Assembly (NCBI RefSeq): GCF_002237655.1
Contig: NZ_NOKT01000015.1
Coordinates: forward strand, 1 to 64,000
Length of the DNA stretch: 64,000 nucleotides
Direction of reading: 5' to 3'
Source of the DNA: Streptomyces sp. XY006
Lineage (GTDB): Bacteria > Actinomycetota > Actinomycetes > Streptomycetales > Streptomycetaceae
Positions 17,036 through 30,370 of this stretch are shown piece by piece; position 1 is the stretch's first letter; each line of letters opens with the position of its first letter. Below the pieces are notes generated by a model. The model worked only from the letters and a program-made list of their open reading frames with translations, was not told where the DNA came from and did not search any database. The position numbers and the translations under genes were made by a program.

Positions 17036-17083
17036 CGCGTCACAGTGACGGGGGTGCGTGACGGTGACGGGGGTGCGTCACGG
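17036..17083 (+). repeat. two 19-bp direct repeats with GTGACG motifs ahead of the kinase gene
   Basis: Bases 17045-17063 and 17064-17082 are near-identical tandem copies differing at one base. A 13-bp palindrome CGTCACAGTGACG spans 17038-17050. They lie in the leader of the kinase gene. Confidence 0.7.
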
Positions 17084-17214
17084 GGCGGGCGGGCACGAGG
17101 GGGCGTGTGCCGCGCGGGGGACCGTCGGAGGACCGTGGAGCGTCGGGGGAGTCGTAGCGCTCGCCGCGGGGGAAGCAAGGGGGGAGACCACAGGGGGAGG
17201 AGCGACGTACAGCC

Positions 17215-18909
17215 ATGGGTGAGGTCTTCGCCGGCCGGTACGAACTGGTCGACCCGATCGGACGCGGAGGCGTCGGCGCGGTCTGGCGCGCCTGGGACCA
17301 CCGCCGTCGCCGTTATGTGGCCGCCAAGGTCCTGCTGCAGAGCGACGCGCACTCGCTGCTGCGCTTCGTCCGCGAGCAGGCCCTGCGGATCGACCATCCC
17401 CATGTGCTCGCCCCCACCAGCTGGGCCGCCGACGACGACAAGGTCCTGTTCACGATGGACCTGGTCGCCGGGGGATCCCTGGTCCATCTCGTCGGGGACT
17501 ACGGCCCCCTGCCGCCGGCGTTCGTCTGCACCCTGCTCGACCAGTTGCTGGCGGGCCTGGCCGCGGTGCACGCGGAGGGCGTGGTCCACCGGGACGTTAA
17601 GCCCGCCAATGTCCTGCTGGAGGCCACCGGCACGGGCCGGCCACGGCTGCGGCTGTCCGACTTCGGCATCGCGATGCGGCTGGGCGAGCCCCGGCTGACC
17701 GAGACCAACCTCGTGGTGGGGACGCCCGGCTACCTCGCCCCCGAGCAGCTGATGGGCGCCGAGCCGGACTTCCCCGCCGACCTGTTCGCCGTGGGTCTGG
17801 TCGCGCTGTATCTGCTGGAGGGCGCGAAGCCGGACAGCAAGGCGCTGATCCAGTACTTCGCCGAGCACGGCACGCCGGGAGCGCCCAAGGGCATCCCCGA
17901 ACCTCTGTGGCAGGTGGTCGCCACCCTGCTGCAGCCCGACCCGGAGGCACGGTTCCGCACGGCGACGGGGGCGCGCAAGGCGCTCGCTGCCGCGGCCGAG
18001 CTGCTCCCCGAGCCGGGCCCGGACGACGAGCTGATCGAGATCTTCGACCAACTCGGGCCGCTGCCGAAGGGGTTCGCCCCCGAGGGACCGCTGGAGCGGG
18101 CTCGGGGACTGGGGCCGAGGGAGGACGACCGGACGCCATCGGAGCCGGGGAAGGACGGCAGCAGTCATTCGGGCTCGGCAGCGGACGAGGACCCACTGGC
18201 GGCCTCGCAACGACGAGCGGCGGCCTCACGGCAGGAAGCGGCGGCCCCGCAACGAGAACCGGTCGCCCCGGGGCAGGAAGCGGCGACCCCGCGGCGAGCG
18301 GCCCAGGACCCGGCCCCGGCCCCGGCCCCGGCCCCGGCCCCGGCCGGAACGACATACACGGGACCCCGGCAGCGCGCCGACGCCTCCGCCCAGGACAACG
18401 ACCGGCCGGACGCGAGCACAGACTCCGCACTCCCCGACCCCCGCCGGTCACCGGCTGCGGCGCCCACTCCCACTCCGCAGCCCTCCATGTCGGACACCGG
18501 CAGCTTCCACCTGCCGCCTCCGCAGCCCACGGTCACCACCTCCTCCCCCACACCGGACGCGCCCCACCCGGCGCAGGGCCAACTCCCCGACCACCAGCCC
18601 CGGTTCTCCCCCTACGACCCCACGCACCCCCGGCCCGCCGCCCAGCCGCTCCCCCCGGCGTACCCGAGCCCGCACCTGCCCCCGGCCCAGCCGCACCGCG
18701 CCGACGCCATCACCGCCTCGTACACCGCCCACAGCCCGGCGGCCCCGCAGGCACCGCAGGCACCGCAGGACACGGGCGGCCGGCAGGCGTCCCGGCACCG
18801 GGCCCGACGGCCCGCCCGCCCCGGTCCCCCGGCCACCGTGGCGGTCCCTCTGCTCCTGCTGGCCCTGGTCTGCTACGCCGTGGGCTTCTGGGCGCTGACC
18901 CGCATCTGA
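17215..18909 (+). CDS. Ser/Thr protein kinase with Pro-rich linker and C-terminal membrane anchor
   Basis: This 564-residue protein has a kinase domain over residues 8-265. It carries the Gly-rich loop GRGGVGAVW, Lys38 in AAKVLL, HRDVKPAN near 125, DFGIAM near 149 and GTPGYLAPEQL. All catalytic residues are present. The middle (about 300-540) is Pro/Ala/Gln-rich and includes a PAPAPAPAPAP run encoded by five tandem CGGCCC hexamers. One membrane helix is at the extreme C-terminus (about 543-562). Only a few residues follow it, so there is no extracytoplasmic sensor, unlike PknB. The substrate is unknown. Confidence 0.92.
   Translation: MGEVFAGRYELVDPIGRGGVGAVWRAWDHRRRRYVAAKVLLQSDAHSLLRFVREQALRIDHPHVLAPTSWAADDDKVLFTMDLVAGGSLVHLVGDYGPLPPAFVCTLLDQLLAGLAAVHAEGVVHRDVKPANVLLEATGTGRPRLRLSDFGIAMRLGEPRLTETNLVVGTPGYLAPEQLMGAEPDFPADLFAVGLVALYLLEGAKPDSKALIQYFAEHGTPGAPKGIPEPLWQVVATLLQPDPEARFRTATGARKALAAAAELLPEPGPDDELIEIFDQLGPLPKGFAPEGPLERARGLGPREDDRTPSEPGKDGSSHSGSAADEDPLAASQRRAAASRQEAAAPQREPVAPGQEAATPRRAAQDPAPAPAPAPAPAGTTYTGPRQRADASAQDNDRPDASTDSALPDPRRSPAAAPTPTPQPSMSDTGSFHLPPPQPTVTTSSPTPDAPHPAQGQLPDHQPRFSPYDPTHPRPAAQPLPPAYPSPHLPPAQPHRADAITASYTAHSPAAPQAPQAPQDTGGRQASRHRARRPARPGPPATVAVPLLLLALVCYAVGFWALTRI
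18311..18340 (+). repeat. hexamer microsatellite (CGGCCC x5) inside the kinase gene
   Basis: Five perfect tandem copies of CGGCCC encode alternating Pro-Ala residues. A hexamer repeat changes length in frame, so linker length may vary between strains. Confidence 0.85.
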
Positions 18910-18940
18910 GGTCCCGGCCCGGGGCGACGGCCGGGCACGG

Positions 18941-20296
18941 CTACGCGGCGCTTCGGCGCCGAGCCACCAGGGTCCACACCCCGAGCCCCACGAGCAGCGC
19001 GCTCCCGGTGCCGATGCCGCCCACGGCGACCACCCGCATCACGGCGTCGTCGTCCGACGCGGGCACGCCCTCCGCCGCCGCCTCCCGGTCCTGCTCCGAG
19101 ACGTCGAAGACACCCTCCGGCCGGGACTCCCCCGCGTACCCGGGCCCACTCCGGGGCTCGCCGGTCACCCGCACGCGCAGGGTCATCTTGAACGGCCCGT
19201 CACCGAAGCTGTCGGCGACGTTCGGCGCGAGGTGGGCGACGAGGTAGTAGGAGCCGGCGAAGCGCATCGCCCCGACCTGGGCCACGGCCCCGTAGCGGTT
19301 GGCGTGGTCGACCGGCGGCAAGGGGGGCAGGCTGCCGGACGCCTGATCGCCGTCGTAGCCGACGCTCACACCGGCGACACGGCCGCGCGCGGGGTTGTAG
19401 AGGGCCAGGTCGAGGGCGCCGGACGCGTAGCCGGTGCCGCCGGAGTCGGAGCTGCCCAGGTCAGCCGTTACCGCGAGCTGCCGGCCCCAGTCGACCGGCA
19501 CCTCGTAGAAGAGCGTCTGGCCGGGCCGGATGTCGTCGCGCCAGACCCCTTGGTCGAGAGGGGTCGCCCCGGCGAATCCCGCCCCGCCGTGCCGGGGCTC
19601 GGGGTCGCCCTGGAGCGGCTGGGGGGTGGCGGAGTTCCACACCTGGGGCGCGCCGGTGGCGCCGGTCTTCGCCGTCGGCTCGGTCGTGGTGAACAGTTCC
19701 AGGTCCCAGGCGCCGGGTGAGGAGCCCTCGCCCTCGGGGTCGGCGCGCTCGACGGACACGTAGTACGCGCCGGCCTCCTGGCACAGCGACTTGGTGGGGG
19801 AGATCTCGCGCACGCCCCACGCGGCGATCGGGTGGGGGCTGCGCGCGGCGCCGAAGCTCGCCGTGTCGCCGGAGCAGGAGTTGCCCTCGGCGTCCTGCAC
19901 GGACACCTTCAGCCCGTCGATGACGGAGACGGTGCTGCCCGGGGGAGGGACGGCGGTGACGGAGACGTACGCGCTGGACGTGGCGTCGAGCTGGAGGCGG
20001 TAGTTGACCTTGCCGCTGTCCGGCAGGGAGCTCCGATAGGCCGTGCCGAGCGCCAGGCGTTCGGCGTCGGCGGTGCTGCGCGCTCCCTCGACGCTGCGGG
20101 CGCCCTCGGCGAAGGCGTACGGGCTCGGCGTGGCCGCCCGGGCGGAGTCACCGGCGGCCCATGCGGCCGGGGCCGGTCCCACGGCGGCCGTCGTGCCCAG
20201 CACCAGGGCGACGGCGCCCAGGCGCACGGCCGTCGACGACCGGCCGCGCCACGCCCCCGTACGCCGCTCGCGCGCCGTACACCACCGTCCCCTCAC
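18941..20296 (-). CDS. secreted cell-surface protein with C-terminal membrane anchor, function unknown
   Basis: This 451-residue protein has an N-terminal signal sequence (Arg-rich start, hydrophobic core about 24-47 ending WAAGDSA). A large extracytoplasmic region follows, with repeated beta-rich segments such as PGSTVSVIDGLKVSVQDAEG and PGQTLFYEVPVDWGRQLAV. A C-terminal membrane helix (about 422-445) is followed by RRRSAA. This layout resembles surface proteins of the esx/mycosin-associated or von Willebrand-like neighbourhood, but I recognise no catalytic motif. The start is GTG at 20296; later in-frame starts are possible. It is convergent with the kinase gene. Confidence 0.78.
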   Translation of the reverse strand: MRGRWCTARERRTGAWRGRSSTAVRLGAVALVLGTTAAVGPAPAAWAAGDSARAATPSPYAFAEGARSVEGARSTADAERLALGTAYRSSLPDSGKVNYRLQLDATSSAYVSVTAVPPPGSTVSVIDGLKVSVQDAEGNSCSGDTASFGAARSPHPIAAWGVREISPTKSLCQEAGAYYVSVERADPEGEGSSPGAWDLELFTTTEPTAKTGATGAPQVWNSATPQPLQGDPEPRHGGAGFAGATPLDQGVWRDDIRPGQTLFYEVPVDWGRQLAVTADLGSSDSGGTGYASGALDLALYNPARGRVAGVSVGYDGDQASGSLPPLPPVDHANRYGAVAQVGAMRFAGSYYLVAHLAPNVADSFGDGPFKMTLRVRVTGEPRSGPGYAGESRPEGVFDVSEQDREAAAEGVPASDDDAVMRVVAVGGIGTGSALLVGLGVWTLVARRRSAA

Positions 20297-20390
20297 GCGC
20301 CACCTCTCACCGTCGCCGGACCTCGGAACCGTGAACCGGGGCCCATCCTGCCTCGCCGCGCGGGTTCACGACCGGCCCTCGGTACACAAA

Positions 20391-20415
20391 ACCCCGACCG
20401 CGAGGCGGCCGGGGT
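20391..20415 (-). terminator. terminator of the DLW-39 gene
   Basis: The 11-bp arms (20391-20401 with 20405-20415) pair with one mismatch. On the minus strand the stem is followed by TTTTGTG. Confidence 0.65.
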
Positions 20416-20439
20416 GTGCTCGAAAGGGGTTGTCGTGAC

Positions 20440-20568
20440 TCACGAACCCGTGGGCACGGAGTCAGTCGCCTCCGTCCACAGATCCTGCTCGGCGCGATCC
20501 GCCTGGATCTGGCGGTACACGAGGAGCCCGCCGATGGCGGCCAGTGCGACCAGGAGAAGCTTCTTCAC
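20440..20568 (-). CDS. DLW-39 family small membrane protein
   Basis: This 42-residue protein starts at GTG 20568 with MKKLLLVALAAIGGLLVYRQ. A single membrane helix is followed by a charged segment with the family motif AEQDLW. It is short and actinobacterial; function is unknown. The ORF reads further upstream, but the conserved start is clear. It is divergent from the small secreted-protein gene at 20906. Confidence 0.85.
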   Translation of the reverse strand: MKKLLLVALAAIGGLLVYRQIQADRAEQDLWTEATDSVPTGS

Positions 20569-20905
20569 CGCGCGACCTCGTCTTTCCTTGACGTAGGGGA
20601 CCTCTGGCGCCCGACTATACACACCGACCGATACCGATCGGTGACCTGCTCCGGCTGTCAACTCCCGTCCCGGACACCGGGATAGAAGCGGAGTTCACCG
20701 CTCCGATCGGAGGGTGATCACACGCCGACACAGGGTTACTTCGCCCCCTCTCCTCCCCTCTCCTCACGTTTCCGGGCCTCTTGCGTCCATCCGGGTGGTG
20801 TTCATCAGAACATCGCCGCGCCACGGCCGGAGGTCCACCACTTCCCGGCCCCCATACACATCATGAGGAAAGTACGCAAATCGCCCAACCCGAAAGTGAG
20901 GGGCC
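20569..20905. other. 337-base divergent intergenic region
   Basis: It lies between the DLW-39 gene (minus) and the small secreted-protein gene (plus). It contains a 10-bp palindrome ACCGATCGGT at 20633-20642 next to TATAC/GTATA-like promoter sequence at 20616-20620. No reading frame here has convincing codon bias. Confidence 0.45.
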
Positions 20906-21274
20906 ATGGCCCGGAACAAGGTCATGAAGCTGTGGACCGCGATCGTCACCGCCTTCCTCGCCCTGTGCACGGCGCTCGGATTCATCACCACGACCGCGGC
21001 GGCCGCGGTACCGCAGGCCGAGCAGAAGCGCAACAGCGGTGAGCGCATCCCGCACCAGCGGACGGCGCCGGCGGCCGCCCCGTGGTCCCAGGCGAGGGCC
21101 CTGCCCCCCACGATGAAACAGCGCATCCGCGCCGAGGCCCACGGCAAGTCCCCGCGCTGCCGCCACCGCTCCCTCACGGACTCGACGGCGACGACCACGA
21201 CCGACTGCACGGACGAGGACACGGACGACCAGGGCGACCCCGCCCCCGCGCACCTCACGCCCCTCAAGCGCTGA
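20906..21274 (+). CDS. small secreted protein, DUF6344-like
   Basis: This 122-residue protein has a signal peptide with a cleavage-like TTAAAAAVP near residue 30-37. The hydrophilic mature part is rich in Arg, His, Thr and Asp. ATG at 20906 follows a GTGAGGGG ribosome site. I recall similar short proteins in many streptomycetes at this place but no known function. A 13-bp stem terminator follows. Confidence 0.7.
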   Translation: MARNKVMKLWTAIVTAFLALCTALGFITTTAAAAVPQAEQKRNSGERIPHQRTAPAAAPWSQARALPPTMKQRIRAEAHGKSPRCRHRSLTDSTATTTTDCTDEDTDDQGDPAPAHLTPLKR

Positions 21275-21335
21275 CCGCCCGGTCCCTGGTACGTCCTGGC
21301 GATCTTGCGTACCCCCACGACCCACCAGAGACCCG

Positions 21336-21367
21336 GAAGACCCCGGCCACTCCCGGCCGGGGTCTTC
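21336..21367 (+). terminator. terminator after the small secreted-protein gene
   Basis: Perfect 13-bp arms at 21336-21348 and 21355-21367 enclose a six-base loop. Confidence 0.75.
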
Positions 21368-21510
21368 GCATGTCCCGGCCGGACCTCAGCCGGTGGCTCG
21401 CCGGTCCCGGAGATCGGCTACGCCTGTCACCCCGGCGGCAGGCATCCTCGCGACCACAAGGTCCGGAAGCACGGCCTCAACGCATCGACTGATGTCCGCC
21501 ACGGACGCGA

Positions 21511-21542
21511 AAGACCCCCAGTCGCTACCGACTGGGGGTCTT
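21511..21542 (-). terminator. terminator downstream of tRNA-Ile
   Basis: Perfect 14-bp arms (21511-21524 and 21529-21542) enclose a four-base loop. The stem lies eight bases beyond the 3' end of the tRNA on the minus strand and ends in CTTTCGC. Confidence 0.8.
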
Positions 21543-21550
21543 CTCGCTGG

Positions 21551-21624
21551 TGGGGCTAACAGGATTTGAACCTGTGGCCTCATCCTTATCAGGGATGCGC
21601 TCTAACCAACTGAGCTATAGCCCC
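21551..21624 (-). tRNA. tRNA-Ile (anticodon GAU)
   Basis: The 74-base minus-strand sequence folds as a cloverleaf. The acceptor stem is GGGGCTA/TAGCCCC, the anticodon stem-loop has CTGATAA with GAT, and the T arm is ACAGGTTCAAATCCTGT. CCA is not encoded. It lies downstream of the gyrA-DUF3566 genes on the same strand, a common actinobacterial arrangement. Confidence 0.97.
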
Positions 21625-21724
21625 GCCGCGCTCTGCGGTGTGTGTCCCGCGCGCTGACTCCTGAAGATTAGCGCACGACATGGGCAGTCCCAAAATCGGT
21701 TGTCGGGGCGAGAGCGCAGGGCCG

Positions 21725-22543
21725 TCACTCGTCCTCGGCGAGCGTCAGCTCCACCCCGCCCACGAAGCCCGCGGAGAGGTTGTAGATGAACGCGCCGAGC
21801 GTCGCGAGGGCCGTCGCGAGGACGACGTCGATGACCGCGATGACCGACGTGAACAGCAGGACGTTGGGCAGCGACAGGAAGGCCTGCAGGTCGAAGCCGT
21901 TGGACTCGTTGGAGCCGGTGGCCTCGGAGATCGTGCCGCCGACCGTCGAGAACACGCCCATCGCGTCCATGACCATCCACAGCACCGCGGCCGCGACGAT
22001 CGTGCAGATGCCCAGCGCGATGGAGAGCAGGAAGCTGACCTTCATCACCGACCACGGGTCGGCCTTCGCCACCCGCAGGCGCGCCTTGCGCACCCGCGGC
22101 GTGGTGCGCGCCCCCGTGCGCGGCCGCCGCACGGCGGCACCTGCCCCCGCGTCGGCCCCGGGCGCAGCCCCCTGCTGCGCCGGGTAGGCCTGCGGCGGGT
22201 GGTACGGCCCGGCCTGCTGCTGTGTCCGCCGCTCCCCCGGCAGCGGAGAGGCCGGCTGCGCGGCGCCCTGGTCCTGGGCGGCCGGCTGCGGCTGCGCTGC
22301 CGCACCGGTGGCGGCCGGGCCCGCTCCAGGCTTCTGCTGGGTCTGCGGACCTCGGGTGTCCGTCACAGTTCCCCCCTGTGATCCATGCGTGTCAGGCGAG
22401 GACGAGTCCTTGGTCGGGGACTTGATCGCCTTCAGGTTGGTCGTGTGCGGATCCGCCGCACGCGCGGCGGAGCCACGGCCGCCGCCGTCCGTCTCCGTAC
22501 CCTTCGAGGTACCGGCCGGTCCGGCGCCCGTGGCTCCGCTCAC
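21725..22543 (-). CDS. DUF3566 family membrane protein
   Basis: This 272-residue protein has a long disordered N-terminus (about 1-155, rich in Gly, Gln, Pro and Ala) and a C-terminal DUF3566 domain. The domain has two membrane helices (about 167-195 and 225-250), with VSFLLSIALGICTIVAAAVL as the first. The family is found directly after gyrA in actinobacteria; function is unknown. It begins 18 bases after the gyrA stop and is probably co-transcribed with gyrBA. Confidence 0.9.
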   Translation of the reverse strand: MSGATGAGPAGTSKGTETDGGGRGSAARAADPHTTNLKAIKSPTKDSSSPDTHGSQGGTVTDTRGPQTQQKPGAGPAATGAAAQPQPAAQDQGAAQPASPLPGERRTQQQAGPYHPPQAYPAQQGAAPGADAGAGAAVRRPRTGARTTPRVRKARLRVAKADPWSVMKVSFLLSIALGICTIVAAAVLWMVMDAMGVFSTVGGTISEATGSNESNGFDLQAFLSLPNVLLFTSVIAVIDVVLATALATLGAFIYNLSAGFVGGVELTLAEDE

Positions 22544-22561
22544 GCTGACTCACTCCTCGTG

Positions 22562-25156
<2,595 letters not shown>

Positions 25157-25198
25157 TGCTGGTGAAGATCCTTCCTGGTGCGGTCAGCTGAGACCGAC

Positions 25199-27247
<2,049 letters not shown>

Positions 27248-27651
27248 GAAGCGCCCTTTCTGGCACAGCACGAGCCAGGCTCTGGGGGTCCCCCCTCCGG
27301 GGGAGGGTTGCCGGAGCGGCTGCGGCATGTTGCGTTGGTAAGCCTTGATCAGCGTTGCTCAGCTTTTCCCGGACGGTCCCCAGCGAGTGGGGCGGGATTG
27401 CTTCCAGTCTACCGGTAGCACTGACACTGATGGGGGTTTGCCGGTACCTGAGTCCGCATGTGCCGCCCTCGACGGGTCTTGCCCGACTCCCGATATACGG
27501 ATGGGGGCTCCAAGAGGCTCACAGAGCCACTCAGCGCTTCCAGCCGTCAACCCTTGGCTACTTCGGAGTCAGGTCGCGATTCGCAACCGTGTGCGGTGCC
27601 GCGACGGGACGGCCGCGCAGGCCGGTCCGGGGCAGGAAGACGTGATGTAAG
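27248..27651. other. 404-base gyrB leader and promoter region
   Basis: No coding sequence is convincing here. The region contains a GC-rich hairpin near 27288-27307 close to the gyrB start and a perfect 10-bp palindrome CTACCGGTAG at 27409-27418. gyrB transcription in Streptomyces is known to respond to DNA supercoiling, so the control elements should be in this leader. I could not place a promoter with confidence. Confidence 0.5.
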
Positions 27652-28182
27652 TCACCTGTAGGAAGGGCCAGGACCACCGCTGCCGGGGGCGCGCAGGGGG
27701 CCGTAGCGGCGCGTGGGAGCGCTGGGGCCGACCACCTTGATCTGCCGCACGGTGCCGTGTCCCAGGTCCTCGTTGAGCCGCGCGACGAGCACGGGCGCCA
27801 GCCGGCGCACCTCCGTCGCCCAGGCCGGCGACTCGCACTGCACGACCAGGACCCGCTCGTCCTCGTCGTACCGCTGCGGGGTGCAGTGGTCGGCGAGCTT
27901 CTCGCCGACGATCTGCGGCCAGCGGCCCATCACACCGCCCACCGCGGCCGGGGCCTCCCAACCGCGTTCGGTGATCAGCCGGTTGATCGCGGGGCCGAGC
28001 GCCATGGGGTCGCGGCCGTCGGCGCGCGCGCCGGAGCGCAGCCCGCCGCCCCGGCGTGCCTGCTTCTTCTGCTGCGCCGCGTCCCCCCGCGCGCGGGCGG
28101 CCTCCTTCGCGGCGCGCAACGCCACGCGCGCGAGGTCCACGCCGGAGGGCTCGGGGTCCTTCTTCGGCTCCTGCGTGCTCAT
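27652..28182 (-). CDS. dciA: DciA-like (DUF721) replication protein
   Basis: This 176-residue protein has a basic, Ala/Arg-rich N-terminus (1-55) and a DUF721/DciA domain (about 60-155, with WPQIVGEKLADHCTPQRYD). DciA proteins load or activate the replicative helicase in bacteria lacking DnaC/DnaI. The ATG at 28182 overlaps the stop of recF by four bases, so it is translationally coupled within the dnaN-gnd-recF-dciA series. Confidence 0.88.
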   Translation of the reverse strand: MSTQEPKKDPEPSGVDLARVALRAAKEAARARGDAAQQKKQARRGGGLRSGARADGRDPMALGPAINRLITERGWEAPAAVGGVMGRWPQIVGEKLADHCTPQRYDEDERVLVVQCESPAWATEVRRLAPVLVARLNEDLGHGTVRQIKVVGPSAPTRRYGPLRAPGSGGPGPSYR

Positions 28183-29300
28183 ACGCGCTCCACCGTCCCC
28201 TCGGACACGGCGAACCGCACCCCGGACAGCACGTGCGGGACGTCGTCGTCCACCGCCGCGGTCACCAGGACCTGCTCACCGGGCGCGACCAGCTCGGCGA
28301 GCCGCTCGCGCCGGCGGGTGTCCAGCTCGGCGAAGACGTCGTCGAGCACCAGCACCGGCTCGTTGCCCTCCGCCCGCAGCAGGTCGTACGAGGCCAGGCG
28401 CAGCGCCAGCGCGTACGACCAGGACTCGCCGTGGGAGGCGTAGCCCTTGGCGGGCAGCTGGCCGAGCTTGAGCAGCAGGTCGTCCCGGTGCGGTCCGACC
28501 AGCGTGACGCCCCGCTCGATCTCCTGCTTGCGGGCCTCGGCGAGCGCGGCCGTCAGCTGCTCGAACAGGTCGTCGCGGGTGTGCGCCTCGCCCGGCGCGG
28601 ACGGCTTGTACTCCAGCGCGACCGGACCGCCGCCGGGGGCGAGCTGCTCGTACGCCTTGTCGGCCAGCGGCTGGAGCGTGGCGATCAGATCGAGCCGCTG
28701 GGCGAGCAACTCGGCGCCCGCGCGCGCGAGGTGCTGGTCCCAGACGTCCAGGGTGGACATGTCCATGGAGCGGCCGCCGTGCCGCCGGGCCAGCGCGGCC
28801 GACTTCAGCAGGGTGTTGCGCTGCTTGAGCACCCGGTCGTAGTCGGAGCGGACGCCGGCCATGCGCGGGGAGCGGGCGGTGATCAGCTCGTCGAGGAACC
28901 GGCGCCGCTCCCCGGGGTCGCCCTTGACCAGGGCGAGATCCTCCGGCGCGAACAGCACGGTCCGTACGATCCCCAGCACGTCACGTGGTCTGACCTGCGT
29001 GGACCTGTTGATCCGGGCACGGTTGGCGCGGCCCGGGTTGAGTTCCAGCTCGATCAGCTGCTGCCGCTCGCCCTGCCGCACCTGGGCCCGGACGATCGCG
29101 CGCTCGGCGCCCATGCGGACCAGGGGCGCGTCGGAGGAGACCCGGTGGCTGCCGAGGGTGGCGAGATAGCCGACGGCCTCGACGAGGTTGGTCTTGCCCT
29201 GTCCGTTCGGCCCGACGAAGGCCGTGACCCCCGGGTCGAGGGGGACCTCGACCCGGGGATAGGAGCGGAAGTCGGCCAGCGACAGATGCGTGACGTGCAT
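28179..29300 (-). CDS. recF: DNA replication and repair protein RecF
   Basis: This 373-residue SMC-like ATPase has a Walker A GPNGQGKTN near residue 30, an ABC signature-like region near 270-300 and a Walker B LVLDDVFAELD. RecF helps load RecA at single-strand gaps with RecO and RecR. It overlaps dciA by four bases and follows gnd. Confidence 0.97.
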   Translation of the reverse strand: MHVTHLSLADFRSYPRVEVPLDPGVTAFVGPNGQGKTNLVEAVGYLATLGSHRVSSDAPLVRMGAERAIVRAQVRQGERQQLIELELNPGRANRARINRSTQVRPRDVLGIVRTVLFAPEDLALVKGDPGERRRFLDELITARSPRMAGVRSDYDRVLKQRNTLLKSAALARRHGGRSMDMSTLDVWDQHLARAGAELLAQRLDLIATLQPLADKAYEQLAPGGGPVALEYKPSAPGEAHTRDDLFEQLTAALAEARKQEIERGVTLVGPHRDDLLLKLGQLPAKGYASHGESWSYALALRLASYDLLRAEGNEPVLVLDDVFAELDTRRRERLAELVAPGEQVLVTAAVDDDVPHVLSGVRFAVSEGTVERV

Positions 29301-29331
29301 GGTCGTTTCGCCGACCTCCCTCGGTGCTCGG

Positions 29332-30207
29332 TTACTTCTTCTCGACCGCGTGGCCGCCGAACTGGTTCCGCAGCGCCGCGATCATCTTCATCTGGGGCGA
29401 GTCCTCCTGGCGGGAGGCGAACCGCGCGAACAGCGACGCGGTGATCGCCGGCAGCGGCACCGCGTTGTCGATCGCGGCCTCCACAGTCCAGCGTCCCTCG
29501 CCGGAGTCCTGTGCATAACCCCGGAGCCCGTCCAGGTGCTCGTCCTCGTCGAGCGCGTTCACCGCGAGGTCGAGCAGCCAGGAGCGGATGACCGTGCCCT
29601 CCTGCCAGGAGCGGAAGACCTCCCGGACGTCGGTCACGGAGTCGACCTTCTCCAGCAGCTCCCAGCCCTCGGCATAAGCCTGCATCATCGCGTACTCGAT
29701 GCCGTTGTGGACCATCTTGGCGAAGTGGCCCGCGCCGACCTTGCCGGCGTGCACCGAGCCGAAGTCGCCCTCCGGCTTGAGGGCGTCGAAGACCGGCTGC
29801 ACCTTCGCGACGTTCTCCGGGTCGCCGCCGTACATCAGCGCGTAGCCGTTCTCCAGGCCCCAGACGCCGCCGGAGACACCGCAGTCGACGAAGCCGATGC
29901 CCTTGGCCGCCAGCTCCTCGGCGTGCTTCTCGTCGTCCGTCCAGCGGGAGTTGCCGCCGTCCACGACGACGTCGCCCGGCTCGAGCAGCTCGGCGAGCCG
30001 GTCGATGGTGGACTGGGTGGCCTCGCCCGCCGGGACCATCACCCAGACCACGCGCGGTCCGCTGAGCTTGCCCACAAGCTCTTCCAGGCTGTGGACATCG
30101 GCGAGGTCCGGGTTGCGGTCGTATCCGTAGACGGTGTGGCCCGCGCGGCGGATCCGCTCGCGCATGTTGCCGCCCATCTTGCCGAGGCCGACGAGACCGA
30201 GCTCCAT
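29332..30207 (-). CDS. gnd: 6-phosphogluconate dehydrogenase, decarboxylating (short type)
   Basis: This 291-residue protein has an N-terminal Rossmann domain (MELGLVGLGKMGGNM) and the substrate motif CGVSGGVWGLENG. The catalytic Lys/Asn region is KMVHNGIEYAMMQAYAEG. It matches the short, often NAD-preferring class. It oxidises 6-phosphogluconate to ribulose 5-phosphate in the pentose phosphate pathway. Its position between dnaN and recF is typical of Streptomyces and has no obvious replication role. Confidence 0.95.
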   Translation of the reverse strand: MELGLVGLGKMGGNMRERIRRAGHTVYGYDRNPDLADVHSLEELVGKLSGPRVVWVMVPAGEATQSTIDRLAELLEPGDVVVDGGNSRWTDDEKHAEELAAKGIGFVDCGVSGGVWGLENGYALMYGGDPENVAKVQPVFDALKPEGDFGSVHAGKVGAGHFAKMVHNGIEYAMMQAYAEGWELLEKVDSVTDVREVFRSWQEGTVIRSWLLDLAVNALDEDEHLDGLRGYAQDSGEGRWTVEAAIDNAVPLPAITASLFARFASRQEDSPQMKMIAALRNQFGGHAVEKK

Positions 30208-30370
30208 CAGTTGTTTTCCTTAGGTTTGCAGGTGTCCGACGTGGCGCTGCGGCACTGGTGTGCCGCGTCCGAGCCTAATCCCGGACGCTCGTGCACATCT
30301 GTGGGCATACGCGCTCACTCGCACGCCCTCACCTGCGGGTTTCCCCCAGCCTGTGGACAGCCGGCGGAGC

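Noticed and set aside
16033..18210. Minus-strand ORF of 725 codons across the tRNA, HTH gene and kinase gene
   Set aside because: It runs through a tRNA gene and opposite two recognised proteins, and has no family features.
30352..30360. DnaA-box-like CTGTCCACA between gnd and dnaN
   Set aside because: It is a single imperfect box and may be background; not listed as a site.
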